DNA from: CAUZSN01 sp963582345
Lineage (GTDB): Bacteria > Planctomycetota > Planctomycetia > Planctomycetales > Planctomycetaceae
Reading direction: 5' to 3'
Length of the DNA: 17,181 bases
NCBI GenBank assembly: GCA_963582345.1
Contig: CAUZSN010000059.1
Span: 1-17,181, forward strand
The notes beneath the pieces are model-generated. The model had not been told where the DNA came from. It was given only the letters and a program-made list of their open reading frames with translations, and did no database searches. Positions 7,831 to 16,599 of this stretch are shown here, one piece after another (the first letter of the stretch is position 1; every line of letters starts with the position of its first letter). The position numbers and the translations under genes were made by a program.

Positions 7831-9111
7831 TCAAGTTTCCATTGCGACGAGAGGCATCACATAGGGACCTTTCGGGATCACTGCAATTCGCGCTTCGTTG
7901 CCGTATTCGGAAAGTAAGTTTGCCACCGCGTCTTCGACATTGGGGGCCGTTTCAACAAATAGCCGCTGAAAGGAATTGGCCGGCAAACCATCGCTTACAA
8001 ATATCACTTTGGCCTTTCGACGTACCTTGGCCAGTTCCTCTAACTGCCACTGGTCCATCACGAAATAATCCTTACCCAGAATTCGATTCATGAAGACATT
8101 CAAGTTTTGATTTTCATCAAATAACCGTTGGAACTCCGGACTGCCAATTCCATCGCTCAGGCTGGCGGCGATGATGATTGTCCCGCCTTCTTTTACGATC
8201 GGCAGCGCGCCGGTCAGCCCCTTAATCGCCTGATAAAACGTCGTATCCAGTGGATAACCAGCGCTGCTGGTGATGACCACGTCGCAATGTTCGGAAATTT
8301 GGGCTTTGACAACATCTTCGATAAAGGCGACACCTTTCAGGAACGCCTGTTCCATGTCGCCGGCTACCAGAGATGTCACGCGCCTGTTTTCATCAAGTGT
8401 GACGTTGACAATAAAATCGCAGCCAGCCATCTTGGCGATTTCCGTGTTCTCCTCATGCACAGGATTTCCGTCAAGACACCCACAATCGGCCTTTGGATGT
8501 TCCAGAAACTCGGGACCATGCCATATTTTAACTGTTTCTAGTGCGGCGATTCCCGGACAAATCACCTTTCGGCCTCCCGAATAACCAGCCATCAAGTGCG
8601 GCTCAATCAAACCGGTCGTGATCTTTAAGTCGGCATTCAGGTAACGGCTGTCGAGCCAGACCGGGACGCCGCGAGTTGACTTGCCCAAGTAGGTGTGCTC
8701 ATCCAAATTCTTTCCATGGTGGTTTTCGATGCGATAATTTGCGGCGATCTCGTCGCCGACGAGTTCCACAAGTTCGGCGCCCTGATTAGGACGATGCAAG
8801 CCGGTGGCAATTAAGACCAGTATTTGTTCGCGTGTGATTCCCGCTTCTTCCAAAATTCGCAGCACTCCTCGCAGGATCAGTTTGTTTGGGACGGGACGCG
8901 TAATGTCACATACCAGGATGCAGACGGTTTTTTTTCCGTGCGATAATTCGGCCAAAGGCGGCGAGCCGATCGGATTGGCCAACGCGGAATCCAGAACCGT
9001 TTCTGGGTCGGCTAGCGGTTCGACTTTTGTCATTTCCAAAGGACCAACGACATTTCGATCCGGTAACTCAACTTCCAGGCCCGTTTTCCCATAATCCAAT
9101 GTCACACGCAT
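7831..9111 (-). CDS. larA: LarA family nickel-pincer 2-hydroxyacid racemase
   Basis: LarA-type enzymes interconvert the stereoisomers of lactate or related 2-hydroxyacids using a nickel-pincer nucleotide. The 426-residue protein keeps every catalytic position recalled for the Lactobacillus plantarum enzyme at matching spacing: D69/R72 in CDITRP, H106 in GLHRP, H172 in EPHLMAGYSGG, K182 in GGRK (pincer attachment), H198 in KIWHGP (nickel ligand), and Q294/K297 in FYQAIKG. The start is ATG 9111, not the longer in-frame start at 9222: AAAGGA lies 6 nt before it and MRVTLDYG is the normal N-terminus. The first 10 nt overlap the end of aroC, so the two are probably translationally coupled. The cofactor genes larB, larC and larE are not in the window. 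The substrate is uncertain, since homologues act on several 2-hydroxyacids. Confidence 0.93.
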   Translation of the reverse strand: MRVTLDYGKTGLEVELPDRNVVGPLEMTKVEPLADPETVLDSALANPIGSPPLAELSHGKKTVCILVCDITRPVPNKLILRGVLRILEEAGITREQILVLIATGLHRPNQGAELVELVGDEIAANYRIENHHGKNLDEHTYLGKSTRGVPVWLDSRYLNADLKITTGLIEPHLMAGYSGGRKVICPGIAALETVKIWHGPEFLEHPKADCGCLDGNPVHEENTEIAKMAGCDFIVNVTLDENRRVTSLVAGDMEQAFLKGVAFIEDVVKAQISEHCDVVITSSAGYPLDTTFYQAIKGLTGALPIVKEGGTIIIAASLSDGIGSPEFQRLFDENQNLNVFMNRILGKDYFVMDQWQLEELAKVRRKAKVIFVSDGLPANSFQRLFVETAPNVEDAVANLLSEYGNEARIAVIPKGPYVMPLVAMET

Positions 9112-10256
9112 CTTTGATCCTTTAAATGTTCGCCGCACTGACTCTTGAAACGCAGCCAGTGATCGGCCAGCACGATGGCGACCATGGCCTCGGCCATTGG
9201 CACGAATCGCGGCAGCAGGCAAGGATCGTGTCGCCCTTTCGTACGAATTGTAGTCGGTTTGCCTTGTTTGGTGACGGTTTGCTGTTCCATGGGTAGGCTA
9301 CTGGTCGGCTTGACCGCCGCCCGCAACACGATCGGCAATCCGGTTGTAATGCCGCCGAGCATGCCGCCGTGGCGGTTGGTAGCCGTTGTAATAGTCGGGC
9401 TGTTGTCCGGTGTTACACTGTCCGACTGAGGAATGAAAGCATCATTGTTCTGACTGCCGCGCATCGGAACGCAACCAAAGCCGATGCCGTATTCCACTCC
9501 CAGTACGGCTGGTAGGCTGAACAATGCTTTGGCCAGATCGGCTTTGATTTTGTCGAAGACCGGTTCGCCCAGACCGGGCGGGATACCATTAGCCACGATC
9601 TCAGCGGCACCGCCGATGGAATCGCCCTCTTTGCGAACATTGTCAATCAATTCGATCATTTTCTCAACAGCATCGGGGTCGGGGCAGCGAACGATATTCG
9701 GTTCGCCGTTGGGCAATCTTTCGACGTGATCAAGCGTTACTCTTGTGGGATCGGGTATGTTTGCACGCACGTTCCCAATCTGAACAACGTATCCAACGAT
9801 CTGACCACCAAAGGCTTGTTGAATGATTTTCTTTGCAACGACACCGGCGGCAACACGAACAGTTGTCTCACGCGCACTCGATCTGCCGCCACCGCGATAA
9901 TCGCGAAATCCGTATTTAGCGTCGTAGCCAAAGTCGGCGTGGCCGGGACGATATTTTTCTTTGATCTCGCTATAATCCCGGCTGCGATGATCTTTGTTGT
10001 GAACCAAAATGGCCAGAGCAGTGCCGGACGTGTGGCCTTCGAAAATTCCGGAAAGGAACTCTGGCGTGTCCGGTTCCTGCCGCTGACTGACGACTTTGCT
10101 CTGCCCCGGACGGCGGCGGTTCAAATCGACCATCAAATCGTCGATCGTCAATGGAATACCCGGTGGCACTCCGTCGATAATGACGACGTAACCGGGGCCG
10201 TGGCTTTCACCGGCCGTCGTGATTCGAAACGTTTGTCCGAACGAATTTCCTGTCAT
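9102..10256 (-). CDS. aroC: Chorismate synthase
   Basis: AroC converts 5-enolpyruvylshikimate-3-phosphate to chorismate, the last common step to aromatic amino acids, folates and quinones, using reduced FMN. The 384 residues are close to the family norm. All three signatures are present: GESHG (16-20) with the catalytic His, YRGGGRSSARETTVRVAAG (120-138), and GRHDPCLLPR (341-350) with the second His region. ATG 10256 fits the conserved NSFGQTFRITTAGESHG start; only a weak GAAAG precedes it. It lies 120 nt after cmk and overlaps larA by 10 nt. A short Cys-containing tail extends beyond the core. Confidence 0.97.
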   Translation of the reverse strand: MTGNSFGQTFRITTAGESHGPGYVVIIDGVPPGIPLTIDDLMVDLNRRRPGQSKVVSQRQEPDTPEFLSGIFEGHTSGTALAILVHNKDHRSRDYSEIKEKYRPGHADFGYDAKYGFRDYRGGGRSSARETTVRVAAGVVAKKIIQQAFGGQIVGYVVQIGNVRANIPDPTRVTLDHVERLPNGEPNIVRCPDPDAVEKMIELIDNVRKEGDSIGGAAEIVANGIPPGLGEPVFDKIKADLAKALFSLPAVLGVEYGIGFGCVPMRGSQNNDAFIPQSDSVTPDNSPTITTATNRHGGMLGGITTGLPIVLRAAVKPTSSLPMEQQTVTKQGKPTTIRTKGRHDPCLLPRFVPMAEAMVAIVLADHWLRFKSQCGEHLKDQRCV

Positions 10257-10376
10257 CTTTCAATTGTAACTTGATTCGAGCTGTTGTCACATGCCAGTGA
10301 AAACTGTTGGGCGGTGAGGGTTAACTGTCGTCTGTGAGAATCGGCTGAGAGCTTCTTCTGGATTCTTCTCCTACAA

Positions 10377-11030
10377 TCAGTCGGCAAGTCGTTGCCGTAT
10401 GGTTGACTCGAGTACATCTAAAACCTCAGCCGGTTTCAGTTGGGTTGTATCAATTTGCACCGCGTCTTCGGCTGGTTTTAGAGGGCTGTCGAACCGATTT
10501 TTGTCGCGTTGGTCGCGAGCTTGAAGTTGAGTAATGACTTCTTTCAGCGAAACGTTTTGCTTGTTACTGTTTAGGTCGCGTTGGCGGCGGTGGGCACGCA
10601 CCTGGGAGTCCGCGGTCAGGTAGAATTTGCACTCAGCCTCCGGGAATGCGACAGTTCCCTGATCTCGTCCTTCGGTGACGATGTTAAGGCCTTCGGCCAG
10701 CTTTCGCTGTTGACAGACCAGTTCGCGGCGAACGTTAGTGTTTGTGGCGACGAGCGACGCGGCTTGGGTGATTTTTGGAGTACGAATGGCATTGGTCACA
10801 TCGATACCAGCAGCGAAGACGCGTCCATCTGGGAAGGTGATCTCGACTTGTTCAGCAACCTCAGCAACCGCATTTGTGTTGGTGACGTCGATCGACCTTT
10901 GCAGACACGCTAGTGCGACGACTCGGTACATGGCACCAGTATCGAGGAATTGGAATTGCAGTCGCTGGGCTAAGCCGCGTGCGGCTGTGCTCTTGCCGGA
11001 ACTGGCCGGGCCGTCGATTGTGACGATCAT
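10377..11030 (-). CDS. cmk: Cytidylate kinase
   Basis: Cmk phosphorylates CMP and dCMP with ATP in pyrimidine nucleotide recycling. The 217 residues match the usual bacterial length. Seen are the P-loop GPASSGKST (7-15), DTGAMYR (30-36) of the nucleotide site, EGRDQGTVAFP (120-130), and RDQRDKNRFDSPLKPA (172-187) in the lid/substrate region. ATG 11030 places the P-loop at the standard N-terminal position. It begins 17 nt after the GH38-like gene on the same strand, suggesting co-transcription, and is followed by aroC after 120 nt. Confidence 0.97.
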   Translation of the reverse strand: MIVTIDGPASSGKSTAARGLAQRLQFQFLDTGAMYRVVALACLQRSIDVTNTNAVAEVAEQVEITFPDGRVFAAGIDVTNAIRTPKITQAASLVATNTNVRRELVCQQRKLAEGLNIVTEGRDQGTVAFPEAECKFYLTADSQVRAHRRQRDLNSNKQNVSLKEVITQLQARDQRDKNRFDSPLKPAEDAVQIDTTQLKPAEVLDVLESTIRQRLAD

Positions 11031-11047
11031 TTGACTAATTCATCCGG

Positions 11048-14047
11048 CTAAGTTTTTTCGTCTTGTAGGCCATCGAAACGCAATTCGATGTCGGCAATCG
11101 CGTAGGCGGTCATCTCCACATGGACACAATTACCGTCGATCTTCAAGTCGCCGATCGTCCGGCCTTCAAAGTCGCGCTGCCGAGCTATCGTCGGCATTAG
11201 GTAGCAGCGAAGCGCGACGCTTTTGTGACGGCCCTCGGTTTCCATCATTCGCACAGCGAAACCACATCCGGGCGCCGGATTCAGTTTATCGTATTGCCCG
11301 CAAGGCTCCAGGTCGTTGGGTGGTTCGCTCATCAGATTCGTGATACGGATGATTTGTACGTTTCGGGCATCCAGGTGAAAGAACCAACCCGAATTGCCAA
11401 CGTTTGGCGGACCAGTCTCGGTCGGGATGACTGAAACCGGCGTCATGGCATCCAAAGCCGCCTGCATGGGGTAAGTTTGGTCTATGGCGACCACGAAACG
11501 AAAGCGGTGACACGTTTCGCCCTCGGTGATCAAAATGCTGTCAAGCATTCTGAGACCGGTCTTTCGATGGAATGGCAGACCGAGGTTCAGAATCGTTGTC
11601 CGCCGATTTTCATCGGCGATTTCCAGGTAATACGGACTTTCAAACCGTTCGCTGTCCACGATTTGGGCTCCACCTAGAAGTGAACGAGTTAGCGACGCTG
11701 TGCTGTCGTTCCAGGCGAATCGGCTAGCGTAGTAATTGCTCCACGGATCGCCGTTCGGCATGCGATCCACTTCCAGCTCGATTTCAATTTCCAGTACTGG
11801 CTTGTGACGGTATACGCGGAATGTTTGCCGAAAACCGGCTAGTCGCTGATCGTTGATTTTGTCGACGATCTCCCCGGTCGTGACGATTTCGCCTTGCGTT
11901 GGTCCACCACAAGTGATGTGCGATGAACTGCATCGCATTTTTGCATAGTACGGTTTGATCGTTTCGACCTCTTTGCCTTCTCCACTCGCAATCGTTTGCT
12001 CATACGGAAAGCGAAAAGTCAATTGCTGACTCAAGCGGTTGGGACTGCGGCCGTAGCTTTTGATTCTTTGTAGACCACCGGTTGTTTCGTTGATGAACAC
12101 TTCGAAGAATTCATTACGCAATAAGTTATGCTCGGCAACTGGCGATTTTGTTTGACGTTTCTTTCCGGATTCCTGCACAGAACCAACTTTGGGAATCCAG
12201 ACGTATCCCGAACCAGGCAGTTCTACTAGGACTGTTCTGCGGATTTCATCGAATTGAAATGCTTTGATCGGTCCATCGATTTCCGGTGGAGATTCCATTT
12301 CCGGTAATGCGACAGACACGATTCGAGGAAATGAGAGTGTGTTCACCAATAAGAACCCCGGATGATTTCCCGCATGCTGAAGAATAACCCTGGCAAGCTG
12401 CTGCTCCGAGTCGACGACAAACTCCGGCAGTAACTGTTCGATTTTTTCAACGGTTTCCAGTGAGCCATCTGGTCCGGCATCCTCAACGGCTTGCTCAATG
12501 TCCTCATCGATCGCATTGTCGGCCGGCTTTTCCGTCAGTAAGGCCGCCAGCGTCCGTTGCCAGCATGCGGCATCGAAGCGATGTCGCCGTAGGAAATGGT
12601 TCATATAGCGACTGATCGGATTAGTTTCCTTCCGCGTGACCGTCTGGGTTAAGAACGGTGTCAAATACTCTTTTGAATCGAACGAGGACAACCGTCCGGG
12701 AGTATCGGTGCGCTGAAAGTAATCGTTCAACGTGACAAAACGACCTAATGCCGGTGAGTACTTGCTCATCCTTCGAAAGTCTTCAAGCCACGGCGCCTTG
12801 ACTTTCGGCCATCGGATTAGAATGACGGCGGCCGTCGGGTCGTCTTCCATGGACTGGGCCATATGCGTGGAAAACTTCAAAAAACTGCTAGCGCTGTCGG
12901 CAGCCAGTGGGATGCGACTTAGAGCGTCCAAAACCGTTCCGTCGCAGCCTTCCCAGCGAATTTTTCTTTGTTCGGTGTCGGGATAGATGCCATCGTCCAG
13001 CATTAGATGCAGGGCCGAGTGATACCCGAATTTTTTCAAAATTTGAGGCAACAGCGTGGATAGACCGTACCGCTGCCGCCCCCAAGTCGTTGGGTGGCGA
13101 CTGAATAGTTTACGGAAGACGGCGTGTCCCCGTTGGAAGTCCCACAGCACCGATTCCAAAGGCAACACAGGAGATGGCACTTCCTGAAATTCTCCGCCGA
13201 CTACTTCCGCGGTATCACGGTTCCAAGACTCTTTGATAGCTTTGATCACTCCGGGTTTTGTGCCCGCAATTACATCAAGGTCCTGAGCGGTCACCAGGAT
13301 ATTGGTTGGTCTCTTGTCAGCAAGGAGTTTTATTAGATGCTCATCGGCTAAACGTGGGATGACCAGGCAAAGATCGATCAAGTAGAAGTCGACCGGATAG
13401 AATCGTTCTCGTGTTTCGGTCAGTGTCTCGAAGCACGATCGCAGGTGCATGCGTGCGGTGTTCGGGTCGTTGGCCAGCGCTGCTTCGGCGGCGGCGACAG
13501 CTTCACGCTGCAAATGGACCTCATCGAGATTGCTAAAGTGGTGCATGCGACGGGTTAGTAGTTCCATCTGCAGATAGCAGGTGCCCAGTGCCAAGAAATC
13601 GGCCACCAGTTCGTCATCAATTTGCACATGGACTTGGCCGTCGGAGTCAAATTTGAAGGCCTGTGCTGCTGCAGCGGAAAATGTGCTGTCGTGGGGGCTG
13701 CCGACGGACTGATCGGATAAGGGAGCTAGGGCGGCTTGTATCATTTCGTCGCGATCTGTTAGTCCTGAGAGGACGATCGCACCATCGCTTCGGGCGCGAT
13801 CGACCCATCCCCTGGGGATCCAGTCGTCGCAGGCTCTTGGAACGAAGATCAAACGACCTTTGCGGGTGTCCGGTGGTTCGTCAGACCGATTCCAGATTGG
13901 CAGGGCACGCGTTGTAGACAGCAGGAGGGGATGCCATGCAACTGCGAAGGCATTCAGTAGGCTGGCTGCAGGCTGCTCACCCAATTCCGTGGGAAAATCT
14001 TCCAGTCCGTGACTGGGTATCAAGATCACAACATCGTTGTATGACAT
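11048..14047 (-). CDS. Large GH38-like glycoside hydrolase-fold protein
   Basis: This 999-residue protein resembles alpha-mannosidase-like GH38 proteins in its middle and C-terminal parts. LLVNTLSFPRIVSV (566-579) matches the GH38 NxLxxxR strand, YVWIPKVGS (615-623) the following loop, and NEFFEVFINETTGGLQRIKS (645-664) the start of the large beta-sandwich. Residues 411-444 (IRWPKVKAPWLEDFRR through VTLNDYF) resemble the end of the catalytic barrel. However, the N-terminal HxHxDxxW-type zinc motif is not visible; the region reads ILIPSHGLEDFP (9-20) and AWHP (37-40). Activity is therefore unassigned. No signal peptide is apparent, so it is probably cytoplasmic. The SD match (AGGG) is only 2 nt from the ATG. 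It heads the apparent operon leading into cmk, aroC and larA. Similar large proteins are, to my recollection, common in planctomycetes. Confidence 0.75.
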   Translation of the reverse strand: MSYNDVVILIPSHGLEDFPTELGEQPAASLLNAFAVAWHPLLLSTTRALPIWNRSDEPPDTRKGRLIFVPRACDDWIPRGWVDRARSDGAIVLSGLTDRDEMIQAALAPLSDQSVGSPHDSTFSAAAAQAFKFDSDGQVHVQIDDELVADFLALGTCYLQMELLTRRMHHFSNLDEVHLQREAVAAAEAALANDPNTARMHLRSCFETLTETRERFYPVDFYLIDLCLVIPRLADEHLIKLLADKRPTNILVTAQDLDVIAGTKPGVIKAIKESWNRDTAEVVGGEFQEVPSPVLPLESVLWDFQRGHAVFRKLFSRHPTTWGRQRYGLSTLLPQILKKFGYHSALHLMLDDGIYPDTEQRKIRWEGCDGTVLDALSRIPLAADSASSFLKFSTHMAQSMEDDPTAAVILIRWPKVKAPWLEDFRRMSKYSPALGRFVTLNDYFQRTDTPGRLSSFDSKEYLTPFLTQTVTRKETNPISRYMNHFLRRHRFDAACWQRTLAALLTEKPADNAIDEDIEQAVEDAGPDGSLETVEKIEQLLPEFVVDSEQQLARVILQHAGNHPGFLLVNTLSFPRIVSVALPEMESPPEIDGPIKAFQFDEIRRTVLVELPGSGYVWIPKVGSVQESGKKRQTKSPVAEHNLLRNEFFEVFINETTGGLQRIKSYGRSPNRLSQQLTFRFPYEQTIASGEGKEVETIKPYYAKMRCSSSHITCGGPTQGEIVTTGEIVDKINDQRLAGFRQTFRVYRHKPVLEIEIELEVDRMPNGDPWSNYYASRFAWNDSTASLTRSLLGGAQIVDSERFESPYYLEIADENRRTTILNLGLPFHRKTGLRMLDSILITEGETCHRFRFVVAIDQTYPMQAALDAMTPVSVIPTETGPPNVGNSGWFFHLDARNVQIIRITNLMSEPPNDLEPCGQYDKLNPAPGCGFAVRMMETEGRHKSVALRCYLMPTIARQRDFEGRTIGDLKIDGNCVHVEMTAYAIADIELRFDGLQDEKT

Positions 14048-14411
14048 TACCCTGCCGTTATTTAGCGTCCAGTTTTCCTATTGCAGTTGGAATTTGGACT
14101 CGGCTGCACAACTTTGATGCGGTTGACTTGCCTTCACGAAATGGCAGAATACCGATCGTAACATCCTTAACGCCTTACAACTGAACATTTGTCGGCAAAT
14201 CGGTCACAGCAGGTCATTTTGGGAACTTTCAGAAGGCGGTCAACGTCTCAGACGCATTGCGTGTCTCAATTGGGATCCGGTTTTTGGTTGACTCTAATTG
14301 AAATCCCGTGGTAGCTTAACGTTAGGGAAATCGAAGTCGGTTCGCTTCTCCTATCGATTGACCTGCGTGTCATGATCGTTTTCCGTTCTTCAACACAAGG
14401 AGTTTCAACGA
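14048..14411. other. Divergent intergenic region between GH38-like and pilM genes
   Basis: About 364 nt separate the two outward-reading units. It should hold promoters for both. The plus strand has a plausible sigma70-like site near 14288-14317. I found no convincing minus-strand promoter for the long operon, and no RNA gene or repeat. Confidence 0.5.
14288..14317 (+). promoter_or_regulatory. Possible promoter of the pilM unit
   Basis: TTGACT (14288-14293) matches the -35 consensus at five of six bases and is 18 nt from TAGCTT (14312-14317), a poor -10 box. Transcription would start near 14325, leaving a leader of about 150 nt that contains the short frame at 14412-14480. Confidence 0.3.
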
Positions 14412-14480
14412 GTGGACGATCTGCGATATTTTCGGCGAACCGTGAGCAAAGCTATTGTGGAGACATCTTATCATGCCTAA
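14412..14480 (+). CDS. Possible 22-residue leader peptide overlapping pilM start
   Basis: AAGGAG at 14397-14402 is the best Shine-Dalgarno in this part of the window, and the first start after it is GTG 14412 at 9 nt spacing. The frame encodes 22 residues (MDDLRYFRRTVSKAIVETSY, then HA) and stops with TAA 14478-14480, 5 nt into pilM. The pilM ribosome site (GGAGA, 14459-14463) lies inside it. It could couple translation of pilM to its own. No family match is recognised, and a chance frame cannot be excluded. Confidence 0.35.
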   Translation: MDDLRYFRRTVSKAIVETSYHA

Positions 14481-16599
14481 GAACCAAGCAGTTTGGGGAA
14501 TTGACATCGGTCAAGCCGGCCTAAAGGCAATCCGTTTGGGGTACGCGGAAGCTGCCCAACAAGTCTTGGCCACAGCTTTCGACTATGTGCCGCATCCGAA
14601 AATTTTGAGTCAGCCTGATGCCGTCCCTGAGGAATTGATTGCACAATCGCTGGAAACATTTCTTTCGCGGAACGACGTGAAGGGCGACGTAATTGCAATT
14701 AGCGTACCCGGGCAGACGGCACTGGCTCGGTTTATTCAACTGCCGCCGGTCGAAACCAAAAAGGTCAGTGAGATCGTCAAATATGAAGCTCGGCAGCAGA
14801 TCCCTTTCGCGTTAGAAGATGTGATCTGGGACTACCAGACATTAGGAGGTGGTGTCGAAGAAAGCGGCTTCATGTTAGGAGCGGAAGTTGGTCTGTTCGC
14901 GATGAAACGCGAGCAAGTGATGAATCAGTTGCAGCCCTTTCTGGACGCCAAATTGGAAGTTGAGCTGGTGCAGATTTCACCGCTGGGGTTGCTGAATTTC
15001 GTCTGCCATGACCAGTTGGGAATTCGAGTTGATAAAGAATTCGAATCGTCGGACGAATATTCCATTGTACTGGACATGGGTACCGACAATACGACTCTGT
15101 TAGTGACCAACGGAAAGAAGATTTGGATCCGCAATGTACCCATTGGGGGCAACCATTTCACTCGGGCGTTGACGAAGGAACTGAAGTTGACCTTTGCCAA
15201 GGCCGAGCACCTGAAGATTAACGCGACCAAGTCGTCTGACCCACGTGTCGTTTTCCAGGCGCTGCGTCCGGTGTTCAACGATTACGTTGCCGAGATTCAG
15301 CGTTCAATTGGTTATTTCTCTAGCGTCCATCGGGAAGCGAAAATCACCAGGATTTACGGCTCCGGTAATGGTTTCAATCTAGCCGGCCTGCAGAAGTTCT
15401 TGCAGCAGAACTTGCAATATGAAGTGGAACGGATCGACTCCTTCCAAGGACTTGTCGGCGATGCAGTTCTGAACGCCCCGTTGTTCCAAGAAAACATAAT
15501 GAGTTTCGTTGTGCCGTATGGTGTGGCCCTGCAGGCAATGAAGCTGACGAATATCCAAACAACGCTGTTGCCGACAGAACTCGCGACGGCCCGCCAGATT
15601 CGTCGAAAGAAGCCATGGGCGGTCGTGACTGCAGCAACTTTGCTGTTGGGTCTCGCCACGTCGGTTGCCGGAAACAGTAACGTTGCCAAGTCCGTCAGTA
15701 CCGATCGCTTTGACAAGGTCACCGTGCAGGTGGATGAGTTGAAGAAAAAGGTCTCGTCGTTCAAATCGTCGTATTCCAAAGTAGCGACGGAGAACGAGAA
15801 ACTGAAGCAAGAAGGCGATCGGTTGGTGCACACGCTGGCCACACGCGAATATTGGCCAGAGGTCTATCGGGCGTTGAACGAGTGCTTGCCCCGCGACGTG
15901 GGTGACCAACAGGATGTAACCCTGAAGAATCGAGTCAACATAATAAGTGTCACCGCGAAACGCGTTCCAGATTTGTTCAGTTGGTGGACCAAAGTGTCGT
16001 CTAAGGATTACATGCTGCCCCAGGACGTGAAAAATCTTCCGAAAGGAACCGGTTACGTCTTCACGCTGAAGGGCGAGCATTACCATCACGAACCCGACAA
16101 TATGGAGCGTCAGGGAATTATCTATGTCAAAGACACGCTGTTAAAGAATCTGCAGAAATGGACTGTCCAGCAGCCCGGTACGGCGGAACCCGTACCGGTG
16201 CGCAAGTTGGGCATTAGTCACGCGTTGTTCAGCAAGTTTAAGCCGAATATCGAGACTGCGTACTTTCCCAAAGGCCCGAGGGCGTCGAAGAGGCTGCGCG
16301 GACAAATTGGAGGCGGTTTTCCGGGCTCAGGTGGGTCGGCTTCGAGCGTAGCTGAGCAAATGATGCGTTCGGGGCGCGGGGCCAGTGTTGCAGCTTCGTC
16401 GCGGACAATGCAGTCCGGCAAGAACGACGACAGCCAAGATGCTCCTAAGATGATCAAGAAGACAACGTTTACCCTGGAATTTGTATGGAAACCGACGCCA
16501 CCGGCCGAACGGCTCGATCAAGAAGCAGTGCCAGCGGAGGCCAAGGGAAAACAGACCGCAAAAGCGGACAAATCCGATAAGGGAGCGGTGGACAATTGA
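14473..16599 (+). CDS. pilM: PilM-PilN fusion, type IV pilus inner-membrane assembly protein
   Basis: PilM is an actin-fold cytoplasmic ATP-binding protein that binds the N-terminal tail of membrane protein PilN in the type IV pilus alignment complex. Here both are in one 708-residue chain. The PilM part (about 1-360) shows GIDIG (9-13), YEARQQIPFALEDV (104-117), VLDMGTDNTTLLV (199-211) and RIYGSGNGFNL (293-303). It is followed by TTLLPTELATARQIRRKK (363-380), resembling the PilN INLLP tail, one membrane helix (about 381-400), a coiled coil (about 412-452) and an external domain. The last 100 residues include a Gly/Ser-rich stretch and a Lys/Ala-rich tail. Separate PilM is about 350 residues. 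ATG 14473 is preferred over TTG 14455 because GGAGA (14459-14463) sits 9 nt upstream. It precedes another membrane gene by 100 nt. Confidence 0.88.
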   Translation: MPKNQAVWGIDIGQAGLKAIRLGYAEAAQQVLATAFDYVPHPKILSQPDAVPEELIAQSLETFLSRNDVKGDVIAISVPGQTALARFIQLPPVETKKVSEIVKYEARQQIPFALEDVIWDYQTLGGGVEESGFMLGAEVGLFAMKREQVMNQLQPFLDAKLEVELVQISPLGLLNFVCHDQLGIRVDKEFESSDEYSIVLDMGTDNTTLLVTNGKKIWIRNVPIGGNHFTRALTKELKLTFAKAEHLKINATKSSDPRVVFQALRPVFNDYVAEIQRSIGYFSSVHREAKITRIYGSGNGFNLAGLQKFLQQNLQYEVERIDSFQGLVGDAVLNAPLFQENIMSFVVPYGVALQAMKLTNIQTTLLPTELATARQIRRKKPWAVVTAATLLLGLATSVAGNSNVAKSVSTDRFDKVTVQVDELKKKVSSFKSSYSKVATENEKLKQEGDRLVHTLATREYWPEVYRALNECLPRDVGDQQDVTLKNRVNIISVTAKRVPDLFSWWTKVSSKDYMLPQDVKNLPKGTGYVFTLKGEHYHHEPDNMERQGIIYVKDTLLKNLQKWTVQQPGTAEPVPVRKLGISHALFSKFKPNIETAYFPKGPRASKRLRGQIGGGFPGSGGSASSVAEQMMRSGRGASVAASSRTMQSGKNDDSQDAPKMIKKTTFTLEFVWKPTPPAERLDQEAVPAEAKGKQTAKADKSDKGAVDN

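Noticed and set aside
9112..9222. Upstream extension of larA by 37 codons
   Set aside because: These codons lie within aroC in another frame, do not resemble LarA, and a strong ribosome site marks ATG 9111.
15379..16089. Long antisense open frame (236 codons) opposite pilM
   Set aside because: It is the shadow of a strongly supported gene, with no recognisable protein motifs or ribosome site.
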